Shown here: in pieces, positions 1 through 10,069 of the stretch
Position numbering within the stretch: the stretch's first letter is position 1
Layout: each line of letters opens with the position of its first letter
Origin: an uncultured Bacteroidaceae bacterium
GTDB lineage: Bacteria > Bacteroidota > Bacteroidia > Bacteroidales > Bacteroidaceae
Assembly: GCA_905236065.1 (NCBI GenBank)
Contig: CAJONZ010000105.1
Span: 1-64,000 of the forward strand
DNA: 64,000 nucleotides
Reading direction: 5' to 3'
Made by a program: the position numbers and the translations under genes
Notes under the pieces: model-generated
Database searches by the model: none
What the model was told of the DNA's origin: nothing
What the model saw: only the letters and a program-made list of their open reading frames with translations

Positions 1-242
1 AGCAAGACCGCAACGCGGTCACCGCTCCGTAACCGAGGGTACGAGCGTAGCGAGCACCCCCGGATATCAGGTGGTAGAGCGACATCGACCCTAAAAGGGT
101 CGCCCAATGCCACTGATGGGGCACCCCTTCAGGGTGCGTCTCTCTTTGCATCCCATCCGCAGGTCGTACCGACCTACGGTTACGGAGCGGAGACGCTTTC
201 AGCGTCCTGCTGGTACAAATCGTGGTACAATAGCGGATAGTC
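1..242. repeat. Palindromic MITE-like repeat, copy A (left end cut by the window)
   Basis: The segment is a string of short perfect hairpins: GACCGC/GCGGTC at 6-20, GACCCT/AGGGTC at 87-101, GCACCC/GGGTGC at 121-137, AGGTCG/CGACCT at 161-175 and GACGCT/AGCGTC at 192-206. A larger inverted repeat encloses four of them: CCGCTCCGTAACCG at 22-35 pairs with its exact complement at 177-190. A second copy, about nine in ten positions identical by eye, lies in reverse orientation at 13281-13532. Copy A lies just beyond the terminator of the minus-strand gene at 323-2830. It has no protein-coding character. Confidence 0.85.
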
Positions 243-245
243 ATA

Positions 246-295
246 TAAAAAAAATCAGGAGTGTGCCTGATGCTTAGGTTCAGACACACTCCTGA
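246..295 (-). terminator. Rho-independent terminator of the 323-2830 gene
   Basis: An 11-bp perfect stem (TCAGGAGTGTG at 255-265 with its complement at 285-295) is followed, on the minus strand, by a run of eight T residues. It sits 28 bp past the stop codon of the secreted-protein gene. Confidence 0.85.
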
Positions 296-322
296 ATGTC
301 AATTTCGTCAGGATGAACGGGC

Positions 323-2830
323 TTACTTGATGAGTACCTTGACGGTCTTGCCGCTCTTCATCTTCACGATGTTCAGACCTTTCTGCATCGTGGCACGCTG
401 TATGCCGGCTGCGGTGTAGATGGTCTCAACCTCGTCGGTTGCTGTGGCGGGTGACTCGCAAATGCCAGTGGCCTCCTCCTCGGACAATGCGCCACGGTAG
501 AACAGCTTCACGTTGTCAACCATGCCCCATACGGTTCCACCATTTACGATGCGTGTACCAATTTCAAGGGTTCCCTCTTCGCCTACAACGGTTCTGATTC
601 TGTAGAGGTTGCCATAGTACGTGTTGCTCTTCAGCGGCTCAACGTCTTCGTCATAGACAGATGCCTCGCCTGTTTCATTCTGACCGGCAATTACGTTCTT
701 GTAGTCCTCGTTAGCATATACCTGCATACCCTCGGCATCGGCAAATGCACCAATCTCTAACGTGTATTTACCTGCAGGCAGGTTCGTGATGGTCTGATAG
801 ACACGGGCGTTGCCTGGGTTCCAAAGGTTCAGGTACTGTGTATCGATTACCTCGCCGTCGGCAAAGCTGGTCCAGCTGTTGCTGCCACAGGTGCCCCAAC
901 CGTCGTTCGTCCAGCCGTTTGCGCCGTCGGCGAACGATGGGTTGAAAATCTTTGAGGTGTATTCCACAGGGTTCTCTTCGCTGGCCGGATCCACAGGAAT
1001 CGTCAGCTTAAACTCGATGTCGTAGAGCTCGTCCAGCAAAGTCTTCAGGTCGCTGTCTGTGCTGTTGCTGAAATCGATGCCTGCATACTTTTCCATCCAT
1101 GCAGTGTATGTATCGTCAGCCTCTTGCGAGCAGGCGTCTTTGTATTCCTCGTAGATTCCCATAGCATTCTTCACTTCCGAAGTCAGCGTCTCGATGTCCC
1201 ATACATAATTCTGCGCCTCGTCGTTCAGGGCCTGAAGTCGCTCGGTGACTGCGTTCACACCGTCCGTGTTCAGTGCGGCATCCTCCAGTACGGGGTCGGC
1301 CTCGTCCTGCACGAAGTCACTGAGCAAAGAGCCGTAATACGTGTTGATGAGCTCATCGTTGGACAGTTCGTCAGCCGTGTTGCAAGCCTCTACCAACTTG
1401 GCGTATGCGTTGGCATTCGTGTTGATTTTGTTCAGGATGTCCTCGTAGGCAGGGATGATGGCCAAGATTTCTTCCTTCGTCCGTACTGTGTTGACGGATG
1501 CCAATACCTGTTCGTACTCGTTAATCAGGGAGTCCATCACGGTTACGTCGTCGAACGAGGGTGCGCTCTCCAGCAGGCCGCTCAACCAGAAGCGGTATGC
1601 CTCCACGCCGCAGCCATAGTACTTCACTTCCGCATTGTCCAGGGCAACCCAGTTTGTGCCGGCCTCGTCCTGAGCGAAACCATAGAGCAATGTGCCGTCG
1701 GTCACCTCGGTGGTAGCCTGATAGACCGCTCCGGCAGCACCGCTGCCTACCGTCTTTTTGTTCTCGTTGGCAAACACATAGCCATCCTTGCTCTGTGAGT
1801 AGGCTGCCATGCTGACCACATAGATGCCATTGGGCAGTCCGCTCATTTCCTTGTAAGCCGCACCTTCCAAAGTCGCTGCCCAAATGTTGAGGGTCGTGCC
1901 TTCGAAGCCCGTCCACGAGCCATCAATCCATGTTTGCGTACCCCAGGTGGTAGCACCGATTCCGTTCACCCAGCTGTCGATGTTGTCGCAGGGGTCGGAG
2001 TCGATGGTGACGGGGGTGTCGGGGGTCACTGACTCCTCATAGTATTTCAGTACCTTGGCATACAGCGTGTTCTCTGCGGCCTGAATTTCCTCCATCGTAC
2101 TGCTGGTGTTGGCATAGACGGCCTTTTCGGTATCGATGCCCGTCACGCCCATGGTCTCGGCTTCGGCAATCTGCTTGCCCAACTTGACGGCCTCTTCATA
2201 GACTTCCACGAGTGCCAGGTAGGCCGCATAGTCCGTCTGGCTGACGAAGGCCCAGGTAGGCAGGAAGGTGCCGGGTGCGTAGTCGTTGTCTTCGCCGAAA
2301 TAGTCATAGATGACGCCCGTGCCGGTCTGTATGCCGTCGCGCTCGTTCCTGTAATCCGTGTAGAGGCCCATCATGTAGCCCTCCATGTCTGCATTTCCGC
2401 TCCATTCTGGGTTTGCGTCCGCACCGATGATGTTGTAGGTGTTGTTGCCCTTATCCACAAACTGGAAGAGGGTGTCGGGCTGTTCACTGTTGTCCATGTA
2501 GATGTTTCCCTGGGTGGTGATGAACATCTTGCGCCAACCGCTCTTTGCCACGGTATAGTCATAGATGAGGTAAGTCTTGCCGTCCCATTGACCGTTTTCG
2601 CCGGCTACAGTGTTGACCACGAAGCGCAGACCCGTGTCGCCGACCGTTGCATGAGTGCCCCAGTCGTTTCCTTCGGTCAGGAACTGCTTGGCTTCCGTGT
2701 TGTAGATATAGACTGTGTCGCCCGGAGTGAGAGGCTGAAAAGCGCCGCCATACACTGGCTGCGTCCATTCATCGGCAAACACTCCCGTAGAGGCTGCGAG
2801 GGCAGCCAAAAAGAGTAAACTTTTTTTCAT
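323..2830 (-). CDS. Large secreted multidomain protein with a T9SS-like C-terminal tail
   Basis: An 835-residue exported protein. Residues 1-19 form a signal peptide (MKKSLLFLAALAASTGVFA). The first 200 residues resemble the aromatic-rich N-terminal domain common in Prevotella surface proteins. Two galactose-binding-like beta-sandwich regions follow, near 275-410 and 628-785, each with a 'YLNLW'- or 'LNIW'-type strand and a late 'DNVKL'- or 'DNAEV'-type strand. Helical spacers lie near 205-270 and 425-610. The last 40 residues (IYTAAGIQ...GLNIVKMKSGKTVKVLIK) look like the sorting tail of Prevotella T9SS cargo. It has its own promoter and terminator. No catalytic signature was seen; a carbohydrate-binding surface role is an inference. 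Confidence 0.75.
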   Translation of the reverse strand: MKKSLLFLAALAASTGVFADEWTQPVYGGAFQPLTPGDTVYIYNTEAKQFLTEGNDWGTHATVGDTGLRFVVNTVAGENGQWDGKTYLIYDYTVAKSGWRKMFITTQGNIYMDNSEQPDTLFQFVDKGNNTYNIIGADANPEWSGNADMEGYMMGLYTDYRNERDGIQTGTGVIYDYFGEDNDYAPGTFLPTWAFVSQTDYAAYLALVEVYEEAVKLGKQIAEAETMGVTGIDTEKAVYANTSSTMEEIQAAENTLYAKVLKYYEESVTPDTPVTIDSDPCDNIDSWVNGIGATTWGTQTWIDGSWTGFEGTTLNIWAATLEGAAYKEMSGLPNGIYVVSMAAYSQSKDGYVFANENKKTVGSGAAGAVYQATTEVTDGTLLYGFAQDEAGTNWVALDNAEVKYYGCGVEAYRFWLSGLLESAPSFDDVTVMDSLINEYEQVLASVNTVRTKEEILAIIPAYEDILNKINTNANAYAKLVEACNTADELSNDELINTYYGSLLSDFVQDEADPVLEDAALNTDGVNAVTERLQALNDEAQNYVWDIETLTSEVKNAMGIYEEYKDACSQEADDTYTAWMEKYAGIDFSNSTDSDLKTLLDELYDIEFKLTIPVDPASEENPVEYTSKIFNPSFADGANGWTNDGWGTCGSNSWTSFADGEVIDTQYLNLWNPGNARVYQTITNLPAGKYTLEIGAFADAEGMQVYANEDYKNVIAGQNETGEASVYDEDVEPLKSNTYYGNLYRIRTVVGEEGTLEIGTRIVNGGTVWGMVDNVKLFYRGALSEEEATGICESPATATDEVETIYTAAGIQRATMQKGLNIVKMKSGKTVKVLIK

Positions 2831-2865
2831 AAATGTATTGTTATTGTGTTAAGGAATAAGTTGCT

Positions 2866-2897
2866 GCAAAGGTACGACTAAGTGAGCACAATGCAAA
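2866..2897 (-). promoter_or_regulatory. Promoter of the 323-2830 gene
   Basis: On the minus strand, TTTG (2894-2897) and TACCTTTGC (2866-2874) are separated by 19 bp, an exact match to the Bacteroidetes -33/-7 consensus. The -33 box lies inside a long hairpin (2889-2927). Confidence 0.8.
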
Positions 2898-2945
2898 ACG
2901 AAAAAGGATTTTTTTCGCTTTGCATTGTTGAACGTGAGCACGTTC
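2889..2945. other. Two hairpins between the nucleoside kinase and the next gene
   Basis: A 9-bp plus 7-bp stem interrupted by one mismatch (2889-2905 with 2911-2927) and a small perfect palindrome GAACGTGagCACGTTC (2930-2945). They follow the nucleoside-kinase stop codon on the minus strand and may end that transcript, but the usual T-run is missing. The first hairpin overlaps the downstream promoter. Confidence 0.5.
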
Positions 2946-2965
2946 TTTCCCTATATTGAAGCATG

Positions 2966-4621
2966 TTAATACTTGAAGGAACTGCCACCGGCAAATTCGC
3001 GGAGGAGGGACGTAGGCGGAATCTGGTCGGCAGGGACAGGGGTGAAGTAGCGGAGGAATTTGCGGAGACGGCTGGCCTCGGCGTATTCGGGGTCGCGTTC
3101 GTTGACCTGTTCGAGCACGGGCATGATTTGATTACGCATGACTCCCAACTCGTAGAGCAGGGCGGAATTGAAGGTGGCATCGGCATTCTCCTGATAAGGG
3201 GTAATCCACTTTTCCTCGCCGGTATTGACGGATGGGTTGCGATGGATGGTCTCGCGAGCCGTGAAGCCTCGGTAGTTGTAGTCGCGGAGGATGCGGCGCA
3301 GGAGCCGGATGTCGGCGGTAGGCACGTAGTTGTGCTCGTCGAGCGAAATGGCTGTGAGTGCCGAAACATAGACGCGATACTTGTCGGCTTCCTCAATCTG
3401 AATGGACATGATGGGATTGAGGGCATGGTTGCCTTCCAGGATGATGACATCGTCGGGGCCAATGCGCAGACGACGACCGTCATAGACCCGTTCGCCGATT
3501 TGGAAATCGTAGTGCGGAAGATCCACTTCCTCGCCCCGCAACAGCTGATTCATCTGTAGGTTGAAGAGCGTGGTGTCAACCGCCCCGATGCACTCGAAAT
3601 CGTACTCGCCGTTGGCATCAAGAGGGGTGTCAACGCGGTTGACAAAGTAATCGTCCGTGGAAATGATATGGGGGTGCATTCCCAATGCCTGCATCTGAAT
3701 GGCAAGACGCTTGGAGATGGTAGTCTTGCCAGAGGAGCTTGGACCCGCGATGAGCACAATCTTGGCACCTCGCTCCACGATGTCGTCGGCTATCTTGGCG
3801 ATTTTACGTTCCTGCAAGGCTTCGCTGATATTGATAAGCTCGGTGGCACGTCCCGATTGGATGGCGGCGTTGACCTGTCCTGCGGTGCGCACACCAAGGA
3901 TGTTCTGCCAACGGTGGTATTCACGGATGGCATCGAGCATTTTGTTTTGCTGGGGCATTTCGCAGAGCGTAGCAGGGTCTTGCTGTGAAGGGATGCGCAA
4001 CAGAATGCCTTCGTCAAGCTGCGTGAGGTCGAACAGGTGGATTTTACCCGTGCTGTTGAGCAGGCAACTGTAGAAATAATCGATGGTGTCGCCTAACTGG
4101 TAATAGTAGGCGTAGAGATTGGTCTGGCTCTCCAGAAGCTGTGCCTTGCTTTCCATGCCTCGGTTGCGGAAGAGGCTGATGGCCTCCTCGATGGGGCACT
4201 GGATGCGATGGATGGGCATGTCGGCATCGATAATCTGCTGCATCCGTTTCTTGATGTCGCGGATGTCGGCCTCGGTGATGGTTCGCCCGATGGCAAGGTT
4301 ACAGTAGTAGCCACGGCTCACGCCCGCCTCAATGAAGAGCCGACCGTCGGTGTAGAGGTCTTCCACGGCCTTGGACAAAATGAAGAAAAGGGTACGCGAA
4401 TAGACCCTCATGCCCGAATGGGTATAGAGGTCAAGGAACTCAACGTCCTTTGAGTTGTAGAAGCGGTAGTTGAGTCCCTGCACCTTATTGTTGATGCGGG
4501 CGCTGACGGGACCATACTTCATTTGCAGCCCGCATAGGTCATAGACCTCATAGAGCGTACTGCCGAGGGGAACGCTGACATGTTCGCCCGTATTCTTACA
4601 CCGAATGGTTATGCTGCTCAT
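2966..4621 (-). CDS. Nucleoside (uridine-type) kinase with TGS-like N-terminal half
   Basis: A 551-residue protein. The first 65 residues resemble a TGS domain, and residues 66-200 resemble the second domain of threonyl-tRNA synthetase. The C-terminal half is a P-loop kinase of the uridine kinase/phosphoribulokinase family, with Walker A GPSSSGKT at 293-300 and a later 'IILEGNHALNP' segment. Such TGS-kinase fusions are common in Bacteroidetes and are annotated as nucleoside kinases; the exact substrate is not clear from sequence. The gene starts 9 bp after the stop codon of the CotH-type gene, so the two are probably co-transcribed despite unrelated roles. Confidence 0.8.
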   Translation of the reverse strand: MSSITIRCKNTGEHVSVPLGSTLYEVYDLCGLQMKYGPVSARINNKVQGLNYRFYNSKDVEFLDLYTHSGMRVYSRTLFFILSKAVEDLYTDGRLFIEAGVSRGYYCNLAIGRTITEADIRDIKKRMQQIIDADMPIHRIQCPIEEAISLFRNRGMESKAQLLESQTNLYAYYYQLGDTIDYFYSCLLNSTGKIHLFDLTQLDEGILLRIPSQQDPATLCEMPQQNKMLDAIREYHRWQNILGVRTAGQVNAAIQSGRATELINISEALQERKIAKIADDIVERGAKIVLIAGPSSSGKTTISKRLAIQMQALGMHPHIISTDDYFVNRVDTPLDANGEYDFECIGAVDTTLFNLQMNQLLRGEEVDLPHYDFQIGERVYDGRRLRIGPDDVIILEGNHALNPIMSIQIEEADKYRVYVSALTAISLDEHNYVPTADIRLLRRILRDYNYRGFTARETIHRNPSVNTGEEKWITPYQENADATFNSALLYELGVMRNQIMPVLEQVNERDPEYAEASRLRKFLRYFTPVPADQIPPTSLLREFAGGSSFKY

Positions 4622-4630
4622 GCTTATCGC

Positions 4631-7600
4631 TTAATTCTTAAATTCCACACGAATCTTCTTGGTCAGTGTACGACCGTCGGTCAGACGGTATTTCACGAGA
4701 TAGATGCCTGGCGTAAGGCCTGCCTTGCTGGTGCCTGCCGGACGTCCGTCCAGGGTGTAGTAGTTGACAGACTCCAGTGCGGAGGCATATTTGACAGAGG
4801 CAATGTCGGTAGCCTCGCCAAGGGTCAGTGAAACGGGATTCAGACGTGAGCCCAACACCTCGCCATTGAAGAAGAACGTCTCGTTGATGTTGGAGACAAT
4901 GCCCGTCTGCGGATGGGCTGCCTTGAGGAAGATGTTCTCCAGGTTGCCGCCATAGACGGTGAGGTAGAGCGTATTGCCGATGTACTTTCCGACACCACGG
5001 CATTCGCCAGCCTCCGTGAAGGCACCGACCGCATAGTCCGTGGTCTGTTCGCCCTGCTCGTTCACGGTGGCGATGATGTTCATCACGTTCGGATAAGCAC
5101 CCACCTGTGTAGTCCACGGTGAGCGGGGCTGTGAGAGGAAGCGGGCTTTCGCATGGTTGCCCGTATTGCCGGAAGCCTCAGCATAGTGGAAAGCCTTGGT
5201 CTTGGCGGACTTATAGAGATATGCCTCGCCCGGCTGGAGCGTGTTGAGCGTACCGTCCCATGCGCCACCCTCGTAAGTGGCAATGCCCGTCTGACCCACG
5301 ATGATGTCGCCCTCCTCGGGTTGGGCATCAGCAAAGGCCGCACTGACAGGCTGTGCAAAAAGTTGCGGATAGCCAATCCAGTTCCAGCCCGCCTTCAGTG
5401 TGACGGCGTTGGCAGCGACATCGAAGAAAGGTGCGCCGTAGGTGTAGTCCATGTCGGCTTTCATCTTCACCTTATAACCAGCCGCAGGGGTGAGGGAGGT
5501 AAGACCGCCGACCCAGCCAAGACGCGGGTCGTTGATGTATTGCTTGGTCTGGCTCAGGAAGTTCTCGGCATTCGTCGTCAACGTGGAAACCGAAATGTCG
5601 TTGGCCAACGGATGAGAAACCCAGTTCCAGCCTTCGGCGAGTTCCAGCGTGAAACGAGAACCGGGGGCCGCCATATTGTATGGCTTCATGCCTATCAGCT
5701 CGGCGTATGGTGTGTAGAGATTCTGCTTGCCAATGGTCGGAGCCTCCATTAGATAGACGCTCTGACCACCATCGGGATAAAGTCCGACGGACTGAGTGCC
5801 TGTGTGAGCCACGTAAATTAGTGTGTCGGCCCATTTGCCCTCCTCGTCTGTGAGAATGACCTTCTCTGCATCCTCATTGCCCAGTTTGAAGGGGGCGTGA
5901 AGCTGTGATGAACCGATGCGCTTGCTGGCCCAGACAACCAAGTGCGACTTGGGCTCAATCACCGTGTTCACTTCGTCCGTGGCTGGAATCTGGTATTTTT
6001 GCGGGTTATCCAAATCATCGGAGAGATACATGCCCGCCACGTCGATGGGCGCATCGGTGGTGTTGTAAAGCTCCACCCAGTCGTCTTTCTTGAAATATTC
6101 GTTCACATAGACCGTGTTGGCGGCACTGATTTCATTCACCTTCACAGGCGTGGAGCCTGCGGCAATGAGGTCGGCATCGGATACTTTCTCCCAGACAGCC
6201 CGCAACGTGGGTGAGCCGGAGGTCGGCAGCGTGTATTCCACATCGGTCGAAACAATACCCGAACTTTCCGCATAAGTCTTCATTTTCAAGGTAGCACGCC
6301 AGTAAAGGTCGCTCGACGTGCCGGAGTTGTTGTGAAGCTCCACGGCAATGACGTTTGTGCCCGAACGGAAAAGCGAGGCATCCAGTTGCATGGTGCCGCT
6401 GTCCGGGTTGTCGTGTGCCCAGGTCGTGGAGTAGGTGCTGTAACGGACCTCGCCGGAAGACATGTTGTAACGACCAGCCTCCACACCGTTTACATAGATA
6501 ATGAAACCGTCATCGGCTACCCATTCCAACACGTAGCCGTTCGTCTCCGAATAGTTGCGCACGTTGACGTTCTTGCGGAAATAGAGCGTTGACAGCGAGG
6601 TGTTCGTGGTGGTGGTCACCGTCTGGCCATAGCCCAAGGGAGCGGAGCCGCTTTTCCAGTCTGTCGTGGAATAGTTGGAGGCCTTCCAACTCTTTCCGTC
6701 AAGGCTGCCCTTGTCGTAATAATACCAAGTCGTATTATCTGCAAAAAGATTCGTCGTGCTGGTGACTGTCGGCTCGCTGTCTGACCAGCCAAGGAATTTA
6801 TAGCCTGCGGGTGCCATCGCCTTTACGGTGATAGGCGTGTAGAGCGTTCCGCTGAATGAGCCAGTGGGAACCTCCATGCCGTTCAGCAGGATTTGCGCCT
6901 CGCTGATATTGCTTGAAAGGGATGCCGTGATTTTGCCGGTTGTACTCAGCTTCAGATAATTCTGCATGGCGTTTATCATCGTGTTTTGGCGGTTGGCAAA
7001 ACTATTAATCAGAGAGTTGGATGTATTGTAAGGATTGACGTGGCCGCCAGTGGCCAGGAGGTTGGCGCGTTCACTGATAATCTGGTTCGTCAGTTCGGGC
7101 GTGAAGACAGAGCCTGCCACCAGACAGAACGCATCCACGAACTTCTTCTTGAACGTCGGGTTCTTAAGCATGTTCAGGAATATTGTCACAAATTTAATCT
7201 CCAGCGTAAGTTGTTTCCCTTCGATGCTCTCGTCGGTTGCGTAATTATAGCCGTACAGAGCATTGAATGTATGTGTCTGTTTATCTGCAAACTCGTTGAA
7301 AGAGTTGGAGGTGTTGAACGAGTGGTCAAGGTCGAAGAGCACGAAGTGGAATTTGCCGTCCGCCTTGCTACGGAAACCTTTCACGTTGTTCCGAGGCCAG
7401 TCGTTGTTGCCTAAGTACAGTTCGATGGCCATGTAATTGATGTATTCATCGATATCCACCAACTTGCAGATATCTGCATAAGAGGCTTCGTTTGCGGCAT
7501 CCTCTGCCAGGTCATACCAAAGTTGGAAACTCTCGTCCGTGCCCGTCATTTGAACATAGCCGGAGTCGGGACCTATCTCAAACTGGTCAAGTTCCTCGCT

Positions 7601-9778
7601 GTCATACCCATAGTTTGCCTTGGCAAAGTGCTTGTTGTTGGGTTCGCGCATGTTCAGCACGGCGTATGCCTGACCGTTGATATAGATATGTACTGGCTTC
7701 CACGACTGGTAATCCACGTAAATACCACTGGCTTCCACCACGCCCTGAATCGAGCCGTCCTTGATGCGGCAGGAAGTGTCGTTACCGCCATTGCGAATTT
7801 GCAGGGTCTTGTGGCGGAGGAAAGGCTTGTTCTCGAAGAACTGATAATCGAGTGAATTTTGCAAATCGTAAATCTTGTTTGCTTTCAGCTTGAAGGAATG
7901 GGGCGTCCAGGCACGGCTCCAACCGCCGCACATGCTGAAGTCGCACTCTTGGCTAATCACACACTCATTGTCGGTGGTGATATATTCAAAGTTCACGGGA
8001 CGATCCCACGGCATGTTCCAATTGCAAGGCGAGGATTGTCCGTTGCCGGCACGTCCGTTTTCGCTCTGTGAGAAAACGCCGTAGTCTGCGCCGTAGAGGT
8101 TGGCATTGTCCGTCACCACAGAGATAATGGGGAAAGGTTCGTTGCCATTATTATATATATATGTACGTGTAACGACCGGGCTGGGAAGCATTCCCGTCTT
8201 GAACAGGCGGAATCGGTAACAGGTGGTTCCTGTCACCCTGAAAGAGCCTGTGGCAGAAATTTTTCCGTTGGTCATCGTCGGGGTGGAACCGTCGGTCGTA
8301 TAGACCAAGGTCGCCCCTGTTGGAATGGTCACGTTCACCTGCAAGGTACCCGTAAACAGTTGGGCTGGCTGACTGATGACAGGAGCCGACAACTGGGTGG
8401 TGGCAAATGTGCTGGAGGCGTTGCTGCGCTCCGGGGTAGGCTCTGCCGTAGTGCCCCACGTTGCTCCGCCATCCGTTGTCCGCGCCCATGATGTACGGCC
8501 AATGGCCTGGGGATAAGTCTGCTGTGCAATAATCCGCTCGCCGTCGGAAATGATAATCATGCCACCCTCTGGATTCAGACTACCGTCAATTTGGCGGTAG
8601 CTTTCCCACTTGAAAACCTCAAAGTGGTCGAAATTCAGCAACGCAAAACCACCGGGAGGAATGGCGCCGTAGCCATCAATCAGACGATATTTCTTCAGAT
8701 TGGCAGGGTCGTCCGTCACGTAGAGTCCGCCCAGCGAGACACCCTTTCCCGTCGGGTTGTAAAGCTCCACCCATGAGCCATAGTTCCACGAAGGGTCAAG
8801 ATACACGTCTATGTTGGAGGCCATAATCTCATTGATAATGACATTGGCGGCTGTCGGATCGTTGGTCGATACCGTCACCTCGCAGACTGCATCCACGCCA
8901 CTGTCGTCAATGGTCTCCGCCATGATGACAGCCGTACCTTCGCTTATTGCCTTGACGACGCCCTGGTCATCTACCGTTACGACACTTTCGTCATCCGACC
9001 ACCACGTCACCTTGTGGTAAGTCGCATCCTCCGGCAACACTGTGGCGGTCAGTGTCCTGCTCTCACCAACGACCAAGTCCAACACCTCGTCAGACAGCAC
9101 TACCTCCGTAGCGTTAATCATTTCGCCGAAATACTCCAGCTGCCAGTTGTCGATACAGGTCCAGTCATTGTTGATGCCATAGCTCTTGCGGATGCCAATC
9201 ATCAATTCTCCGTCCTCACCCACTTCACATTCAACAACATTCTTATAGTATCCTTCCTCAAACCAATAATAGGCAGCCTCCATATTGTTGGGAATATAAT
9301 AGCCGTTACCTACATAGGAGATTCCGCCACCCAACGAATAGGGGAGTGCGGCACTGGAGGCCGGAGCTATCGGAGTGGAGTAATCGCCCTCCGACGAAAT
9401 CGCATACAACTCGGCATACTGATAGTTCACATACGTACCATTGGAATACTGTGAGTAGTCGTTCCCCGAATCGCCCATGCGGTAAAACGCACTCAGACTC
9501 AGTCGGTAGGAACCCGGCGTCAGGCCCGACAAGCGTTGATAGGTATTGTAGGTTTTGTTATAATGCTCGGCGTTTTCCTTCTGGTTGTAGGCACTCAGGG
9601 ACGTACCTTCCCATCCACCGAGATAGTTGCTGTCGTAGCGTGGGTTATTGATATAATCGTCGGTCACGTCAATCCATCCCAGTGTCTGCGCACTGCCAAC
9701 CAACGCTTTCAGGCACATAAACAGAACGAACAGGCAGAGCGTCCTGCTCATTCCCATTGTATTAGTCTCTTTTTTCAT
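4631..9778 (-). CDS. Giant surface protein with CotH-kinase, Ig-like and lamin-tail domains
   Basis: A 1715-residue exported protein; the signal peptide ends near residue 31 (ALVGSAQ), and Met8 or Met10 could also be the start. Visible domains in order: a jelly-roll region (35-220), a bacterial Ig-like domain of the BIG2 type (225-305, ending 'GVVKAISEGTAVIMAE'), a lamin-tail domain (313-420, 'IINEIMASN'), a chitobiase-C-like repeat (470-540, 'YTTDGSTPT'), a CotH kinase domain (550-960, 'NNDWPRNNVKGF' and 'FDLDHSF' near 815-821), a second lamin-tail domain (about 1215-1330) and a C-terminal T9SS-type sorting tail ('YTLDGRPAG...GIYLVKYRL'). CotH proteins phosphorylate secreted proteins in Bacillus spores; the substrate here is unknown. 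Confidence 0.8.
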   Translation of the reverse strand: MKKETNTMGMSRTLCLFVLFMCLKALVGSAQTLGWIDVTDDYINNPRYDSNYLGGWEGTSLSAYNQKENAEHYNKTYNTYQRLSGLTPGSYRLSLSAFYRMGDSGNDYSQYSNGTYVNYQYAELYAISSEGDYSTPIAPASSAALPYSLGGGISYVGNGYYIPNNMEAAYYWFEEGYYKNVVECEVGEDGELMIGIRKSYGINNDWTCIDNWQLEYFGEMINATEVVLSDEVLDLVVGESRTLTATVLPEDATYHKVTWWSDDESVVTVDDQGVVKAISEGTAVIMAETIDDSGVDAVCEVTVSTNDPTAANVIINEIMASNIDVYLDPSWNYGSWVELYNPTGKGVSLGGLYVTDDPANLKKYRLIDGYGAIPPGGFALLNFDHFEVFKWESYRQIDGSLNPEGGMIIISDGERIIAQQTYPQAIGRTSWARTTDGGATWGTTAEPTPERSNASSTFATTQLSAPVISQPAQLFTGTLQVNVTIPTGATLVYTTDGSTPTMTNGKISATGSFRVTGTTCYRFRLFKTGMLPSPVVTRTYIYNNGNEPFPIISVVTDNANLYGADYGVFSQSENGRAGNGQSSPCNWNMPWDRPVNFEYITTDNECVISQECDFSMCGGWSRAWTPHSFKLKANKIYDLQNSLDYQFFENKPFLRHKTLQIRNGGNDTSCRIKDGSIQGVVEASGIYVDYQSWKPVHIYINGQAYAVLNMREPNNKHFAKANYGYDSEELDQFEIGPDSGYVQMTGTDESFQLWYDLAEDAANEASYADICKLVDIDEYINYMAIELYLGNNDWPRNNVKGFRSKADGKFHFVLFDLDHSFNTSNSFNEFADKQTHTFNALYGYNYATDESIEGKQLTLEIKFVTIFLNMLKNPTFKKKFVDAFCLVAGSVFTPELTNQIISERANLLATGGHVNPYNTSNSLINSFANRQNTMINAMQNYLKLSTTGKITASLSSNISEAQILLNGMEVPTGSFSGTLYTPITVKAMAPAGYKFLGWSDSEPTVTSTTNLFADNTTWYYYDKGSLDGKSWKASNYSTTDWKSGSAPLGYGQTVTTTTNTSLSTLYFRKNVNVRNYSETNGYVLEWVADDGFIIYVNGVEAGRYNMSSGEVRYSTYSTTWAHDNPDSGTMQLDASLFRSGTNVIAVELHNNSGTSSDLYWRATLKMKTYAESSGIVSTDVEYTLPTSGSPTLRAVWEKVSDADLIAAGSTPVKVNEISAANTVYVNEYFKKDDWVELYNTTDAPIDVAGMYLSDDLDNPQKYQIPATDEVNTVIEPKSHLVVWASKRIGSSQLHAPFKLGNEDAEKVILTDEEGKWADTLIYVAHTGTQSVGLYPDGGQSVYLMEAPTIGKQNLYTPYAELIGMKPYNMAAPGSRFTLELAEGWNWVSHPLANDISVSTLTTNAENFLSQTKQYINDPRLGWVGGLTSLTPAAGYKVKMKADMDYTYGAPFFDVAANAVTLKAGWNWIGYPQLFAQPVSAAFADAQPEEGDIIVGQTGIATYEGGAWDGTLNTLQPGEAYLYKSAKTKAFHYAEASGNTGNHAKARFLSQPRSPWTTQVGAYPNVMNIIATVNEQGEQTTDYAVGAFTEAGECRGVGKYIGNTLYLTVYGGNLENIFLKAAHPQTGIVSNINETFFFNGEVLGSRLNPVSLTLGEATDIASVKYASALESVNYYTLDGRPAGTSKAGLTPGIYLVKYRLTDGRTLTKKIRVEFKN

Positions 9779-10069
9779 AAGTTAGTCCTTTCTTATCAGA
9801 AACAATTTTTTTACCAGTGAGTTTTTTTTAAACAACGGCCTTATTCACTAATCTGCCGCAAACTTACGACTTTTTATCGATTATTTGGCTAAAAGTATCA
9901 ATAAAAGTGGCTTTTTTAACTGAGAACAAAGAAAAATGAGTACTTTTGCAGTGCGTTTACAAGAAAAACACTATCTTTGCGGCGGGCTATGCGATTAAAC
10001 CAACGACAGGAAACGTAGTCCAAACGAAATACAGGTACAGATTATTAACTCTTAAAAACGAATAGACAA
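9779..10069. promoter_or_regulatory. Divergent promoter region, CotH-type gene / ompA-family gene
   Basis: On the minus strand, TAAGTTTGC (9858-9866) is a likely -7 box for the CotH-type gene. On the plus strand there are two tandem -7-like boxes, TACTTTTGC (9941-9949) and TATCTTTGC (9972-9980), the second about 90 bp before the lipoprotein start. None has a well-spaced TTTG -33 box. No gene is seen in this stretch. Confidence 0.55.
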
